A stretch of 59,311 nucleotides of DNA from Acidobacteriota bacterium (lineage in GTDB: Bacteria; Acidobacteriota; Terriglobia; Terriglobales; Acidobacteriaceae), in NCBI GenBank assembly GCA_013289875.1, contig JABCZC010000030.1, positions 1 to 59,311 on the forward strand, read 5' to 3'. Position 1 is the first letter of the stretch. Every line of letters begins with the position of its first letter. Below are positions 9,066 through 18,953 of the stretch, piece by piece. The translations under genes and the position numbers were made by a program. The notes below the pieces were generated by a model. It did not search any database. It saw only the letters and a list, made by a program, of their open reading frames with translations, and had not been told where the DNA came from.

Positions 9066-10415
9066 TTATCGCGCCTCAGCCGCCACCGGTGCATCTGCCA
9101 ATACAGAGGCCGCAGCGTCGATCTGTTTTCTTGTCGTCAGCTCGGTCGCGCACCACAGCGTCGCGTTGCCCAGCTCCGGATACCACTTCCTCAACGCCAG
9201 GCCACCGATGATCTTGCTCTCCAGCAGCCGAGCACTCAGTTGCTCCGGATCCTCATCCGTCTGCAGCACAAATTCGTGGAAGCGCGGCGTTCCCGCAAAC
9301 AGCAGCTTGCCCTGCGCACCCAACGTATCCGCCGCATACTTGGCCTTCGCCAGATTCTGGACCGCCAGATCGCGCATCCCCTGCTTGCCATAGACGGTCA
9401 GGAAGATAGTCGTCATCAGCGCGACCAAAGCCTGATTTGTGCAGATATTCGACGTCGCCTTCTCGCGCCGGATATGCTGCTCGCGCGTCGACAGGGTCAG
9501 CACAAATCCGCGCCGTCCTTCCGTGTCCTTGGTCTCGCCCACCAGCCGACCGGGCATCTGCCGCAGATATTTCTCTTTCGCTGCCAGCACGCCGCAGTAG
9601 GGACCTCCATAGCTCAGCGCCACGCCAAACGACTGAGCCTCCATCGATACGATGTCCGCCTCAACAGGAGGCTGCACGATGCCCAGCGAAACGGCTTCAG
9701 CGACGGACACGATCAGCAGCGCGCCCTTTTTGTGCGCGATCTCTGCAATCTCCGGAATGTCCTCGATCACCCCGAAGAAGTTCGGTGACTGCACCAGCAC
9801 ACACGCGATCTCGTCTGTCACGGCCTTCTCGAGCGCGGCGAGATCGATGCGACCGTCCTGCCCGTACCCAACCTCGCGCGCGTCGTGACCCTGATGCTGC
9901 GCATACGTGTGCATCACCTCGCGATACTCCGGATGCATAGTGCGCGCTACTAGCACACCATCGCGACCCGTGATGCGCACCGCCATCATCACCGCTTCCG
10001 CCGCGCCGGTTGAGCCGTCGTACATGGACGCGTTCGCGATATCCATGCCGGTCAGCTCGCAGATCATCGTCTGAAATTCGAAGATCGCCTGCAGCGTGCC
10101 CTGAGTAATCTCTGCCTGGTAGGGCGTGTACGAAGTAAGAAACTCGCCGCGCTGGACTAACGAATCGATCACGACGGGACGGTAATGCCTATACATCCCC
10201 GCGCCCAGAAAACTCGTGTAGCCATTCGCGTTCTTCGCAGCGGCTGCCTTGAAGTAGTCGATGATCTCCGACTCGCCCATTTGTCGCGGAACTTTTAGGT
10301 CGCGCGTCAGCCGATATTCTTCCGGAATGGCGGTGAAAAGATCGTCGATCGACGAAGCACCGATCTCCCGCAGCATTGCTGCGCGTTCGGCATCGGATTT
10401 TGGCAGATAACGCAT
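9066..10415 (-). CDS. gcvPA: Glycine dehydrogenase (decarboxylating) subunit 1
   Basis: N-terminal half of the split P-protein; it pairs with GcvPB to form the active heterotetramer. 449 residues. It begins [19 protein letters not shown] and contains the conserved [35 protein letters not shown] and the C-terminal region with [20 protein letters not shown], all typical of subunit 1. It lacks the PLP lysine, which is in subunit 2. AAGGAAG precedes the ATG. The gene lies 24 bp after gcvH in a four-gene run; no lpd (L-protein) gene is nearby. Confidence 0.95.
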   Translation of the reverse strand: MRYLPKSDAERAAMLREIGASSIDDLFTAIPEEYRLTRDLKVPRQMGESEIIDYFKAAAAKNANGYTSFLGAGMYRHYRPVVIDSLVQRGEFLTSYTPYQAEITQGTLQAIFEFQTMICELTGMDIANASMYDGSTGAAEAVMMAVRITGRDGVLVARTMHPEYREVMHTYAQHQGHDAREVGYGQDGRIDLAALEKAVTDEIACVLVQSPNFFGVIEDIPEIAEIAHKKGALLIVSVAEAVSLGIVQPPVEADIVSMEAQSFGVALSYGGPYCGVLAAKEKYLRQMPGRLVGETKDTEGRRGFVLTLSTREQHIRREKATSNICTNQALVALMTTIFLTVYGKQGMRDLAVQNLAKAKYAADTLGAQGKLLFAGTPRFHEFVLQTDEDPEQLSARLLESKIIGGLALRKWYPELGNATLWCATELTTRKQIDAAASVLADAPVAAEAR

Positions 10416-10439
10416 GCTCTTCCTTTTGTTCGAACCTGA

Positions 10440-10829
10440 TTACTTGCCCGTTTCTTCGGCGGTGAACTTCTCATATTCTTCGGCCGACAGCAGCGCGTCC
10501 AATTCAGACGGGTCGCTCAATTCCACCTTGATGATCCAGGAAGAGTGGGCGTCGGTATTGATCTTCTCAGGCGACGTAGCCAGTTCCTCATTTACTCCTG
10601 TAACCGTGCCGGTTACAGGTGAGTAGAGATCGGAAACCGCCTTCACCGATTCCACGCTTCCAAACGCCGAGCCTTTCTCGACCTTTGTGCCCACCTTCGG
10701 CGCATCGACGAACACAATATCGCCGAGCGAGTTCTGAGCATAGTCCGTAATGCCTACTGTACCGACACTCCCGGCTACTTCAATCCACTCGTGCTCACGC
10801 GTGTACTTGTACTTTTCCGGATAAGCCAT
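10440..10829 (-). CDS. gcvH: Glycine cleavage system H protein
   Basis: Lipoyl carrier of the glycine cleavage system that shuttles the aminomethyl intermediate between P, T and L proteins. 129 residues, the normal length. The lipoylated lysine is in GSVESVKAVSDLYSPV, flanked by the standard TEHEW-like start (YTREHEWIEV) and GITDYAQNSLGDIVFVD. It is second in the gcvT-gcvH-gcvPA-gcvPB run, 29 bp downstream of gcvT. Confidence 0.97.
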   Translation of the reverse strand: MAYPEKYKYTREHEWIEVAGSVGTVGITDYAQNSLGDIVFVDAPKVGTKVEKGSAFGSVESVKAVSDLYSPVTGTVTGVNEELATSPEKINTDAHSSWIIKVELSDPSELDALLSAEEYEKFTAEETGK

Positions 10830-10858
10830 TCGATCGTTCTCTCCCCTATGCTTGCTCG

Positions 10859-11995
10859 TTACGCTGTTTTCTTCGGCCTGCGATAGAACGGCGTGGGCAC
10901 AATCCGTGCCTTCACCGGATTTCCACGCACTTCAACCGCGACCTCGCCATCCACCACCGCCAATTCAGTTGGCACATAGGCGAGCGCAATATTCTTCTTC
11001 AAAAAAGGAGCAGGCGAGCCGCTTGTCACAACGCCGATCTTTTTCCCTGCTGCGTCGAGCACGGCATAGCCGTCGCGTGCGATGCCGCGCTCCACCACCT
11101 CCAGACCCACCAACTTTCGTGCGGGCCCACCCTCGGCCTGAATCGTCTTCAACGCTTCCGAGCCGATGAACGGCTCTTTTTCGAGCTTCAAAAAGCGATC
11201 GAGATGCGCCTCGAAGACATTGATCTTGTCGGAGATTTCATGCTCGTACAGCGACATCGCCGACTCCAGCCGCAGGGTGTTACGCGCGCCCAGTCCGCAG
11301 GGCAGAATGCCGAATTCCTTGCCTGCCTCCAGCACTTCATTCCACACGCGCTCGCTCGTCGCTACGTCAGACGGCACATAAATCTCGAAGCCGTCTTCGC
11401 CGGTGTATCCGGTGCGCGCAATCAGCGTGTTTGCGAGTCCGCATACCGTGCCCCACTTGAACCAGTACCCCTTGATCGAACTCAAATCCACCTTCGTCAG
11501 CTTCGCCAGAGTCTCCGCGGCCTTCGGCCCCTGGATCGCCAGCTGCGTGTAGTAGTCGCTGTAATCGTTCGCGTGACAGTTAAAGCGCTGGACGTTCGAT
11601 TTCACCCAGTGGAAGTCCTTCTCCCGCGTCCCCGCATTGATCACGATCAGATAATCGTTGCCGCTCAGTTTGTGAACGATCACGTCATCCACAAACGTGC
11701 CCTGCGGATACAGCATTGCCGAATAGTGCGCCTGCCCCTCCTGCAGTTTTGAGGCATCATTCATCGAGATATGCTGCACAGCATCGAGCGATCCCGGTCC
11801 ACGCAGCTGAATATCGCCCATGTGGCTCACATCAAAGAGCCCCACGCCCGTGCGCACTGCCATGTGCTCGGCAATCAGCCCGGAGTACTCGACCGGCATA
11901 TCCCAGCCGCCAAAGTCCACCATCTTCGCGCCAATGCGGCGATGCATGACGTTCAGCGGAGTCTTACGAAGCGCACTTGGAGCAGAGGTAGCCAC
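10859..11995 (-). CDS. gcvT: Glycine cleavage system T protein (aminomethyltransferase)
   Basis: Transfers the methylene group from aminomethyl-GcvH to tetrahydrofolate and releases ammonia. 378 residues with GVGLFDVSHMGDIQLRG, RTGYTGEDGFEIY and LEAGKEFGILPCGLGARNTLRLE, all typical of GcvT. The start is GTG at 11995 with AAGGA about eight bases upstream. It is first of the four gcv genes. A TATAAC box lies at 12037-12042 on the minus strand, about 40 bases upstream, and may be the -10 element; no clear -35 was seen. I looked for a glycine riboswitch in the 232-bp leader and did not find its conserved cores. Confidence 0.96.
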   Translation of the reverse strand: MATSAPSALRKTPLNVMHRRIGAKMVDFGGWDMPVEYSGLIAEHMAVRTGVGLFDVSHMGDIQLRGPGSLDAVQHISMNDASKLQEGQAHYSAMLYPQGTFVDDVIVHKLSGNDYLIVINAGTREKDFHWVKSNVQRFNCHANDYSDYYTQLAIQGPKAAETLAKLTKVDLSSIKGYWFKWGTVCGLANTLIARTGYTGEDGFEIYVPSDVATSERVWNEVLEAGKEFGILPCGLGARNTLRLESAMSLYEHEISDKINVFEAHLDRFLKLEKEPFIGSEALKTIQAEGGPARKLVGLEVVERGIARDGYAVLDAAGKKIGVVTSGSPAPFLKKNIALAYVPTELAVVDGEVAVEVRGNPVKARIVPTPFYRRPKKTA

Positions 11996-12227
11996 TTTTG
12001 GGAGTCCTTCCGGCAGGAAAGTCTGGAACTTTTTACGTTATAGCATTTTCAGGGACGATGCATTCCGAAGCCGGTGACCCCCAAGTCGACGCGACCAGCA
12101 GGAAGCGGCGACCTGGAAGGAATTCGACAAGGGCACATCGATCCCTGGAAATGCTCCAGCGCGGCAACGGGTGCCGATGGGCACGGGAGGCTGCCCTTAA
12201 ACTCCATCCCAGAACGTGCGGAGCTCG

Positions 12228-13958
12228 TCAATCGGAGATCACCTCTTTCAACTCTTTCTCCAACAGTATCTTGAGCTTCGCTTTTCCCACATTAGAAATG
12301 AGCGCGTCGACTGTCTCACGGGCGACAAGGTCCTTGAAGCCCGTACCCAATAAGCTCTCCAGCAAAGGCGTCGTGACCGCGTGCAGGCGATTTACAGCCC
12401 AATCCAGGACCTGGTTGACGCGGGCCGTACTGATTGTCGCGCGGACGGGTTTAGGAACTTCGGGCAACGCGGTGCCGCAGAGCGGGATGATCGGCAGGGT
12501 AGTAAGGCCTTTGGCATCGGTGCTGGCGAAATCAGCCATCACGGACGCCCGCGTCGCGGCGTCTAGTTTGTTCAAACCTGCGTCGATTATGGGATTTGCG
12601 ATCGCGAGTCGGAAATGGTCTCTCAGAAGCTTTTGGCAATTACGCTGTCCGAGTTGATAGTCGTGTGCACGAAAGCCTCGCTCGAAGAATCCGCCAAATG
12701 CGCTGAGCAGTCCGCACTGCAGCGCCTCCTTGTCCGGCAATCCACTGTCAGAGGGAGCGAGCACAAACCGGCTGTACGAACTGCCGCTCATGACTGCCGC
12801 GAGCGACTCGCCCAGGAAGCGCGATTGCGAAATCAGGGCTGTGAACAGATTGGGCAGCATGCCGAAGACGCTGCTGTTCTTCGCGAAATCGTATTTGGGA
12901 TCGAAGAGGAAATCAGCCGGGAATGGAGCCACAGTCAGGACGGCGCAATTCGCCTTGTCCGGATCGGGCGGATTTGCAAGTTCTCCCGTCTTCTTGTTTA
13001 CCGTTGCATTTGGATTGTGGATCGCCAGGTAATCGTGCGCCAGTTGAAACGGATCGTTGTCTGTGACTCCGCCGTCGACGTTGAGCGTAGTAAAGATATC
13101 GCTTTCTTTCAATGGCCAGTGTGGCCGCACTCTTGCAGGGCTCGTATCGGAAACTGGCTCCCACGGGGAGTAGTAATAATCCTTCGCGCTGCGGTCGATC
13201 GTGCGCGGAGCGAGAAACAGCGGAAAAGCTCCCGTCGCTTTCGCAGCATCTTTGAGAAGCGGCCAAGCGCCTGCATTCATGCCCTCGTTGTTCGTACTCA
13301 GTGGAAGCGGCTTTGCCGATGGCGCAAGCGGAGGCGCGCCCAGGCCCGGAACGGTCTCGAACTGCAGTTTGTCTCCGTAGTAAGCCGTGTCTTCTTCAGC
13401 CGACCCCGCTGCGTCGCCGTTCAGCGAATATGGCGTACCGCGCACGTTGGTCAGCGTGAGAAAGAGCGTCAATGAGTCGGAGACATAAGGCCGCTGCGTC
13501 GCCGGATCCGGCGTCAAAGCATAATCGGCGATCTGGTCGATAATCGTCGAATCCAGCAGCGAGATTACCGGAGCGCCATCGGCCAAGTCTCTCTGCTGCA
13601 GCAGCCACTCGATATCGATCTTGTTCACCCAGCTCTCGTAGAACCGGTTATTCGTATTCACGACCGACGGATCGGCGGGATTCCGAATATGCTCAAACTC
13701 ACCCTGCAGCATCACGGAAGCGATCGCCGCGCACATGCCGCCTGCCGAGGCTCCCGAGAACACGTCAATTGAAATATCGTGCATGGGCACTGCGGGATTC
13801 GCGGTCGCCTTCGCCGCATACCACTGCTCGAGCGCCTCGGTCAGAAAGTCGAGGACACCAGCCGTATATGCCCCTGCCGACACCGCCCCCGCCATATTGA
13901 TGCCAAGGTGAAAAGTTCCATCGTCTTCCCATTTCCGGGGATTCCATTGTCCGTTCAT
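12228..13958 (-). CDS. Patatin-like phospholipase family protein
   Basis: A 576-residue serine hydrolase of the patatin fold. The glycine-rich oxyanion loop is NMAGAVSAGAYTAGVL (about 21-36), the nucleophile elbow GASAGG puts Ser71 as catalytic, and the dyad aspartate is in DGGVTDNDPF (Asp295). It is longer than simple patatins, with about 250 further residues that include LPNLFTALISQSRFLGESL. There is no signal peptide, so it is probably cytoplasmic or peripheral. GAGG precedes the ATG by eight bases. The substrate is presumably acyl lipid; the neighbours do not narrow it. Confidence 0.88.
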   Translation of the reverse strand: MNGQWNPRKWEDDGTFHLGINMAGAVSAGAYTAGVLDFLTEALEQWYAAKATANPAVPMHDISIDVFSGASAGGMCAAIASVMLQGEFEHIRNPADPSVVNTNNRFYESWVNKIDIEWLLQQRDLADGAPVISLLDSTIIDQIADYALTPDPATQRPYVSDSLTLFLTLTNVRGTPYSLNGDAAGSAEEDTAYYGDKLQFETVPGLGAPPLAPSAKPLPLSTNNEGMNAGAWPLLKDAAKATGAFPLFLAPRTIDRSAKDYYYSPWEPVSDTSPARVRPHWPLKESDIFTTLNVDGGVTDNDPFQLAHDYLAIHNPNATVNKKTGELANPPDPDKANCAVLTVAPFPADFLFDPKYDFAKNSSVFGMLPNLFTALISQSRFLGESLAAVMSGSSYSRFVLAPSDSGLPDKEALQCGLLSAFGGFFERGFRAHDYQLGQRNCQKLLRDHFRLAIANPIIDAGLNKLDAATRASVMADFASTDAKGLTTLPIIPLCGTALPEVPKPVRATISTARVNQVLDWAVNRLHAVTTPLLESLLGTGFKDLVARETVDALISNVGKAKLKILLEKELKEVISD

Positions 13959-14173
13959 TGAATAGCCTCGTCGTGCAGAGAAAGTCGAAGGAAAGCATGC
14001 GGGCCCGCGGACAGGTTAGGAGAAGCCTTGCGAGCGTGCAGTTTTCGCCGCCAAAGTATAGATCAATCGCACGACGCATTGTGAAAAGGTGTTGGCCGGC
14101 CCGCTTGCCTCCGTTGTCCCAAAGAAAAATGCGCGCCGCTGATGCAGTGCGCATTCGCAATTTCGAGATCGCT

Positions 14174-14860
14174 CTATCGACGAACCTGATCTCGGCCGAG
14201 GCGATAAACCAGTCCCACCGAAATCCCGAAATCCGTCCGGATGCCGGAGCTGCCAAAATCCGTCAGTATCGCGTCAGGAGAAACCCGGAACGCCAGTCTC
14301 GAAGAACGATTCAGGTCTACTGAGCCGCCGAGCGCGCTCGCGAACGCTACCTGATTGCTGTAGAAGCCCACCGCTAATGGAGGAACCTTCTGCCCCTGCT
14401 GGTTATAAAGGGCCGACTCGAAATTGCCGTGGTCTCCGCCGAACAGGGCGTGAAATGTAGTCGTAACGTGCTGATTGCTCGGGCCGCGATATTCCGGACC
14501 GGCCATAAACATGGTCTGGCTCACGAAAGGCCCGCGAATACCGTAAGGATTCGGCTGCGCGCCGCTGGTTCCGTAATACCCGCGAATATTTCCCGTCAGC
14601 CCAAGACGCGTTGTAAACCAGCGCGTTCCCTGCACATCGAAGCCGCCAAGATTTGACCCCTGAACCAGTTGCGGACCGGCTGTGAAACGCGTGTAGGCGA
14701 ATCCGCCATAGACTTCCCAACGATTGTCGTACCGCACTCCCGACAGAGGCGTGCTGGGCGCTACCACCGGCTGTTTGTACTGCGCCTGCGCATTATTTTG
14801 TAAGAATGGCAGCAATGCAATCGCCGCCAGGATGAACACAATCTTCCGCACGTCCTTCAA
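14174..14860 (-). CDS. Secreted protein, probable small outer-membrane beta-barrel
   Basis: About 228 residues with an N-terminal signal peptide (basic MKDVRKI, hydrophobic IVFILAAIALLPFL, cleavage near AQA|QY). The mature part is rich in alternating aromatic/polar strands (WEVYGGFAYTRFTAG, FDVQGTRWFTTRLGLTGNIRG, TTTFHALFGGDHG) and ends in ISVGLVYRLG, which resembles outer-membrane beta-barrel proteins of acidobacteria. Start: TTG at 14860 has GGAGG at 14870-14874, nine bases upstream. An upstream TTG at 14869 abuts the ribosome-binding site. No enzymatic motif; function unknown. Confidence 0.75.
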   Translation of the reverse strand: MKDVRKIVFILAAIALLPFLQNNAQAQYKQPVVAPSTPLSGVRYDNRWEVYGGFAYTRFTAGPQLVQGSNLGGFDVQGTRWFTTRLGLTGNIRGYYGTSGAQPNPYGIRGPFVSQTMFMAGPEYRGPSNQHVTTTFHALFGGDHGNFESALYNQQGQKVPPLAVGFYSNQVAFASALGGSVDLNRSSRLAFRVSPDAILTDFGSSGIRTDFGISVGLVYRLGRDQVRR

Positions 14861-15142
14861 CAGACACAACCTCCAAGAACCTGGCTCTGCGGGTGCCGTC
14901 CTTCAATGGTTAGAATGCCCGCAACACCTCTCCGCAATGTTTCAACGATACATGGCGAACGGGCCTTCTGTCCCGCCAGGCGCAAATCCATTCACGCTTC
15001 TGCTCTCGTATTCATAGAGGGAAAATGTCATCGACCGGGCACAATGCAACCCGATGCGGCCCTGTGCGACAATGACAGCAGCGAAAAGGATATTCGCTTT
15101 CCGGCGGATTTTGAGAACTGCCGGATTCCGGGAGACGACTTT

Positions 15143-15349
15143 ATGCTCGATAACCTCTTTACACCCACCCATCTCATCATCATTCTGGTCATTGCCCTCT
15201 TGATCTTCGGTCCGCGCAAGCTGCCTGAACTCGGCAAGGGTCTTGGCGAAGGTCTTAAAGGCTTCAAGGATGGCATTAAGGGAGCGACCAGCGACCCGGC
15301 CAAGCAGGAGAACGTTGCCAAGTCTGAAGCCACGCCGCAACCCAAGTAA
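15143..15349 (+). CDS. tatA: Sec-independent protein translocase TatA
   Basis: Small Tat pore component, 68 residues: a single membrane helix (HLIIILVIALLIFG), the hinge FGPRKLPELG, an amphipathic helix (KGLGEGLKGFKDGIKG) and a charged tail. It works with TatC to export folded proteins that carry twin-arginine signals, such as the Gfo/Idh/MocA protein at 20.7 kb. GGGAG at 15130-15134 sets the start at the ATG at 15143. The open frame extends upstream to 14906, but that part has no similarity to TatA. tatC is not in the window. Confidence 0.92.
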   Translation: MLDNLFTPTHLIIILVIALLIFGPRKLPELGKGLGEGLKGFKDGIKGATSDPAKQENVAKSEATPQPK

Positions 15350-15419
15350 TCTTGCGGCGCCCGGACTTCTTGCTGGAACTCAGACACATCCGCTCTGAGT
15401 TACAGAACCCTATTCCTCT

Positions 15420-16280
15420 TCAGGCAGAAATCAGCGCAACGGCTGCAAGCGCCAGGACCATCCCCGCCATCTGGCTGCGCGTCGCCCGCTCCTTCAGAAA
15501 CCAGGCCGCCAGCAGCATCGTTCCCGCCGGATAGAGCGAAGACAGCACCGCCGCCACGTCCAATCGTCCCGCGAACGACGCCAGCACATAGAAAAGATTA
15601 CCGGTCGTATCGAGAAGTCCCGCCAGCGCGGCCGGCAGAAACGCGCTACGCCATGAAAAGGAGGCCTTTGCCGGTGAGCCTTGTCCGCGCATCCACAACG
15701 CAAGGCCGAACGCGCCAGACACTACAGTGGAGGCCACTCGCATCAGTGTAAGCGCCCACGGGAGGCTCTGCACGGCCGCTACGTGGAGGAGCACCAGTGA
15801 AGTGCCGCAGCCCACACCTGCCAGCACCGCCAGGCCCAGACCACGCGGATGCGGTTTGTCTCCTGGCGTATACGCGATCAGCCAGATCGCGACCGCCGCG
15901 ACGGCGAATCCGATCAGCCTCACCACACCGGCATGGCCTTCCAGCAGATAGGAATAGAGCACAGGCAGAGTCGCAGTGACCACACTGCAAGTCGCCGCCG
16001 CCAGTCCCATGGAGCCCAGCGACAGAGCCGCATACAGCGCCATCAGCCCAATGCTGCCCGAAGCGCCGGCCAGCAGACCCAGAAAAATATGCGCGGGAGG
16101 CGGTTCATGGCGCACCGCAACAATTCCAAGCAGAACAAGCAGGCTTAGGCCATGCGCGATGAAGACGACCAGAGCAGGAGCGGCCCGCTTGGTGGCGAGA
16201 CCGCCTGAAAAATCCCCCGCTCCCCAGATCGCCGAAGCAGTCAGGCCGAAAGCAACGGCCTGACCGCCGACAGAGGTCAC
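15420..16280 (-). CDS. EamA/DMT-family transporter
   Basis: A 286-residue inner-membrane protein with about ten hydrophobic helices in two EamA repeats, typical of drug/metabolite transporter proteins. The first repeat holds SAIWGAGDFSGGLATKR; the second ends with SSLYPAGTMLLAAWFLKERATRSQ, the usual EamA signature. Its GTG start overlaps the stop of the upstream VWA gene by four bases (GTGA), so translation is coupled. The substrate cannot be read from sequence. Confidence 0.88.
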   Translation of the reverse strand: MTSVGGQAVAFGLTASAIWGAGDFSGGLATKRAAPALVVFIAHGLSLLVLLGIVAVRHEPPPAHIFLGLLAGASGSIGLMALYAALSLGSMGLAAATCSVVTATLPVLYSYLLEGHAGVVRLIGFAVAAVAIWLIAYTPGDKPHPRGLGLAVLAGVGCGTSLVLLHVAAVQSLPWALTLMRVASTVVSGAFGLALWMRGQGSPAKASFSWRSAFLPAALAGLLDTTGNLFYVLASFAGRLDVAAVLSSLYPAGTMLLAAWFLKERATRSQMAGMVLALAAVALISA

Positions 16281-17563
16281 GGCGTTACGTCAGCCAATGA
16301 GGGATAGTAGCCCTGCTTGGTGTCTACATCCAGACCGGGAATACCTACGACCTGCACCTCGATCGAATGGTACTTGCTGCTCAGCGCTCCGGAGCGGCTG
16401 TAGTAGCCCAGCGTGTACTGCGTGCGCACCGACTCGGTAATCCTGGCAAAGCTCAGCTGGATGCCGTTCTCCGAGAGTTCGGCATCGAGCGATCCACCCG
16501 TTTGCGAAGCATACTTCGGCATCACATTATTGGTAGGCAGCAAGGGTAGATGAAGTTTGTCCAGATATCCGATTCCCCACACAGCCGAGTCGCCCACCAT
16601 CGTTCCGTAGACGGAAATCTTGTTTGTCAGCAGGTAACGGACAACTTCCTTGAGCGAAGCCTTGCTGCCCGCCTCCTTGCCGTCGGTGATTACATAGAGA
16701 ATGCGTCGCCGGCCCTTGGGCTGTTTTGCCAGCGCCTTGGCCGCATCCAGAATGGCGTCATTGAGCGGATGAACATCCTTCGGCGCAGTGATAAAACCAA
16801 CCCCGGAGTTGCGTTGCGGGCTCAGGTTGGGGTCGACCGTTTGTCCGTTGATCACCGGACCGGTCGCCAGAGGTCCCGTTGAGATCGGCATGCCCATATC
16901 GCGGCCCTCTCTTTTTGCCCGATCCAGCGCCTGCGGTAGCCGGGGCCCCTGGGAAGCCGTAAAGTCGGTCACCATTTGCGAGCTTGTGTCATATGTGAAA
17001 ACGGCGACCGTGTCCGCGGGAGAAAACGCGCCGGTCAACGCAGAAAGGCTCTTGTTAACTTTCTTCATCACGTCCGACGGAAGGCTCTGGTCGATCACGA
17101 ACGCCACTGAAAGGGGCAGGGGATCAACCGAAAAGAACCGGATATTCTGGCGTTGTCCGTCTTCGTAAATCCGGAACTGGCGGTAGGTGAGTCCGAAAAC
17201 CAGGTTGCCCTTCTTATCGCGCACCGTCACCGGCACATCGATGAAGTTAACCGGCACATGGATCAGGAACGACTCGGTCTGGCCGGGTTTGGGAGTCTCC
17301 GGCGGCTCCTGCTGAAAGTTGTCCGGCTGGGATTGTGCCGGCGGCTGCGCGGGCAGCTGGTTCTGCGGAGCAGCATGGTCACCTTGCTTGGAATCGGCAG
17401 TGGTTCCGCTGCCCGGCGTTACCTGACCTTTCAAATCTGAAAGTCCGGATGGCGCCGGCGCGTCCGGAATGCTCGGGGCCTGCGGTTGTTGCTGCTGCTG
17501 TTGTTGTTGCGCGGCTCCTAAAAGAAACAGGGACAACGCGATTACCAAGGCGCCTTGCGTCAC
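16277..17563 (-). CDS. VWA domain-containing secreted protein (acidobacterial VWFA type)
   Basis: A 428-residue exported protein of the TIGR03436 kind. The N-terminus is a signal segment (ALVIALSLFLLGAA) followed by eight consecutive Gln (residues 19-26, mixed CAA/CAG codons) and a Pro/Gln/Ala-rich linker to about residue 95. The core begins VPVNFIDVPVTVRDKKGNLV, the family entry block, then the VWA domain. Its metal site is DQSLP rather than the canonical DxSxS, so metal binding may be lost. The C-terminal TQYTLGYYS and DTKQGYYP are also family features. The start is GTG at 17563 after GGAGGAG. It lies divergent to a second VWA gene, with a 274-bp gap. Confidence 0.88.
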   Translation of the reverse strand: MTQGALVIALSLFLLGAAQQQQQQQQPQAPSIPDAPAPSGLSDLKGQVTPGSGTTADSKQGDHAAPQNQLPAQPPAQSQPDNFQQEPPETPKPGQTESFLIHVPVNFIDVPVTVRDKKGNLVFGLTYRQFRIYEDGQRQNIRFFSVDPLPLSVAFVIDQSLPSDVMKKVNKSLSALTGAFSPADTVAVFTYDTSSQMVTDFTASQGPRLPQALDRAKREGRDMGMPISTGPLATGPVINGQTVDPNLSPQRNSGVGFITAPKDVHPLNDAILDAAKALAKQPKGRRRILYVITDGKEAGSKASLKEVVRYLLTNKISVYGTMVGDSAVWGIGYLDKLHLPLLPTNNVMPKYASQTGGSLDAELSENGIQLSFARITESVRTQYTLGYYSRSGALSSKYHSIEVQVVGIPGLDVDTKQGYYPSLADVTP

Positions 17564-17837
17564 CAGAACTCCTCCAACTACCTGCTACGACTGGCCTTAC
17601 CGGTGCAGTTCGACCATTATCGCAGGAAACGTCTACGCCTGGCTTGCACGCCACGGAACAGCCGTCTATAAGTCTATTTTTCACTCGCGCTAGACGTGCC
17701 TGAACCTGCCGGTCAGTCGCCGGAAGCGTATGCTCAGACTATCAGATTCACAGTTTGCGGCCGGTGTTTCACCCCGGCCTCCAGATTGATGTCGTCACGC
17801 AGAACTTTCCACACTGAAACCCGTCTAAAAGGTGTTT

Positions 17838-18935
17838 ATGCTTCGTCTAAGCCGCTCACTCACCGCGTTTGCCCCTACCGCTCTCCTGCTCGTCCTTGCT
17901 CCATTCGCTGTCTCGTTCGCCGCAGCTCCCCTGGCCTGCGCACAAACCGCGCCTTCGCCCGACGCCCCGCCGGTGAGCACAGTGCCGGATGCGCCCGAGG
18001 AGGAGCAGCCGGCCGCCACCACCCTCAGGGTCAATGTCAACCTGGTCAGCCTCTACTTCACCGTCCGCGACAAACACAACGGTCTGGTTTCGACGCTCAC
18101 CAAAAAGGATTGCGGCATCCTCGAAGACAAGCAGCCGCAGACCATCAAGAATTTCTCTTCCGAGGCCGACTTGCCTCTGACGCTTGGCATCCTGCTCGAT
18201 ACCAGTGGCAGCCAGCAAAACGTTCTCTACCTGGAACAGCAGGCCGGCGGCAATTTCCTGCGCGACATCCTCCGCCCGAAAGACGAAGCCTTCCTTGTCA
18301 CCTTCGACGTCGGCGTCAACCTCGAACAGGACTTCACGAACAATGCCAATGAGCTGATCCGCGCTATGGATAAGGCACAGATCAACACTGCAGGCGGTAA
18401 CGGTTCCATGGGAGTCCCGGGCATCGGCCAGGGGCCGATCCCCACGCAGGGCGCGCCCAAGGGTACGCTGCTCTACGATGCCGTTGCCCAGGTATCAAAT
18501 GACAAGCTGCGCACTGAGACGGGCCGCAAGGCTTTGATCTTGCTCACCGACGGTGAGGATGAAGGCTCCGTCACCAAGCCCAACCAGGCCATTGAAGCCG
18601 CGCAGAAGGCCAATGCCATCATCTATGTCATCCTCATTGCCGACCGCCCGTTCTACGCCTACCACGGTCCCTTCGGCTATACCGGCGATATGCAGATGCG
18701 CAAGCTCACCGAGGAAACCGGTGGCCGTGTTATCAACGTCGGCAACAACGGCAAGAAGATGGAAGATGCCTTCGCGCAGATCGAGCAGGAACTCCGCACG
18801 CAATATCTGGCCAGCTACACGCCCACCAACAACAAACTGGATGGAGGCTACCGCAAGCTTGATATCTCCTGCCAGGGCGACGGCCTGAAGATCCAGGCGC
18901 GCAAGGGCTACTACGCCATCGGAGAACCCCAGTAG
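17838..18935 (+). CDS. VWA domain-containing secreted protein (acidobacterial VWFA type)
   Basis: About 365 residues with a signal peptide (basic MLRLSRS, hydrophobic core, cleavage around LACA). The mature protein has LRVNVNLVSLYFTVRDKHN, the family entry block, then a VWA domain with an intact DTSGS metal site (LGILLDTSGSQQN), ALILLTDGEDEGS, and the C-terminal RTQYLASYTPTNNKLDGG and ARKGYYAIG. The start is ATG at 17838 with AAGG five bases upstream; an in-frame GTG at 17832 is possible. These proteins are abundant in acidobacteria and presumed periplasmic or surface-linked; their role is not established. Confidence 0.9.
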   Translation: MLRLSRSLTAFAPTALLLVLAPFAVSFAAAPLACAQTAPSPDAPPVSTVPDAPEEEQPAATTLRVNVNLVSLYFTVRDKHNGLVSTLTKKDCGILEDKQPQTIKNFSSEADLPLTLGILLDTSGSQQNVLYLEQQAGGNFLRDILRPKDEAFLVTFDVGVNLEQDFTNNANELIRAMDKAQINTAGGNGSMGVPGIGQGPIPTQGAPKGTLLYDAVAQVSNDKLRTETGRKALILLTDGEDEGSVTKPNQAIEAAQKANAIIYVILIADRPFYAYHGPFGYTGDMQMRKLTEETGGRVINVGNNGKKMEDAFAQIEQELRTQYLASYTPTNNKLDGGYRKLDISCQGDGLKIQARKGYYAIGEPQ

Positions 18936-18953
18936 CAACGGGAGTCTGCCCTT

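Noticed and set aside
11996..12227. Glycine riboswitch before gcvT
   Set aside because: None of the conserved glycine-aptamer cores is seen on the minus strand.
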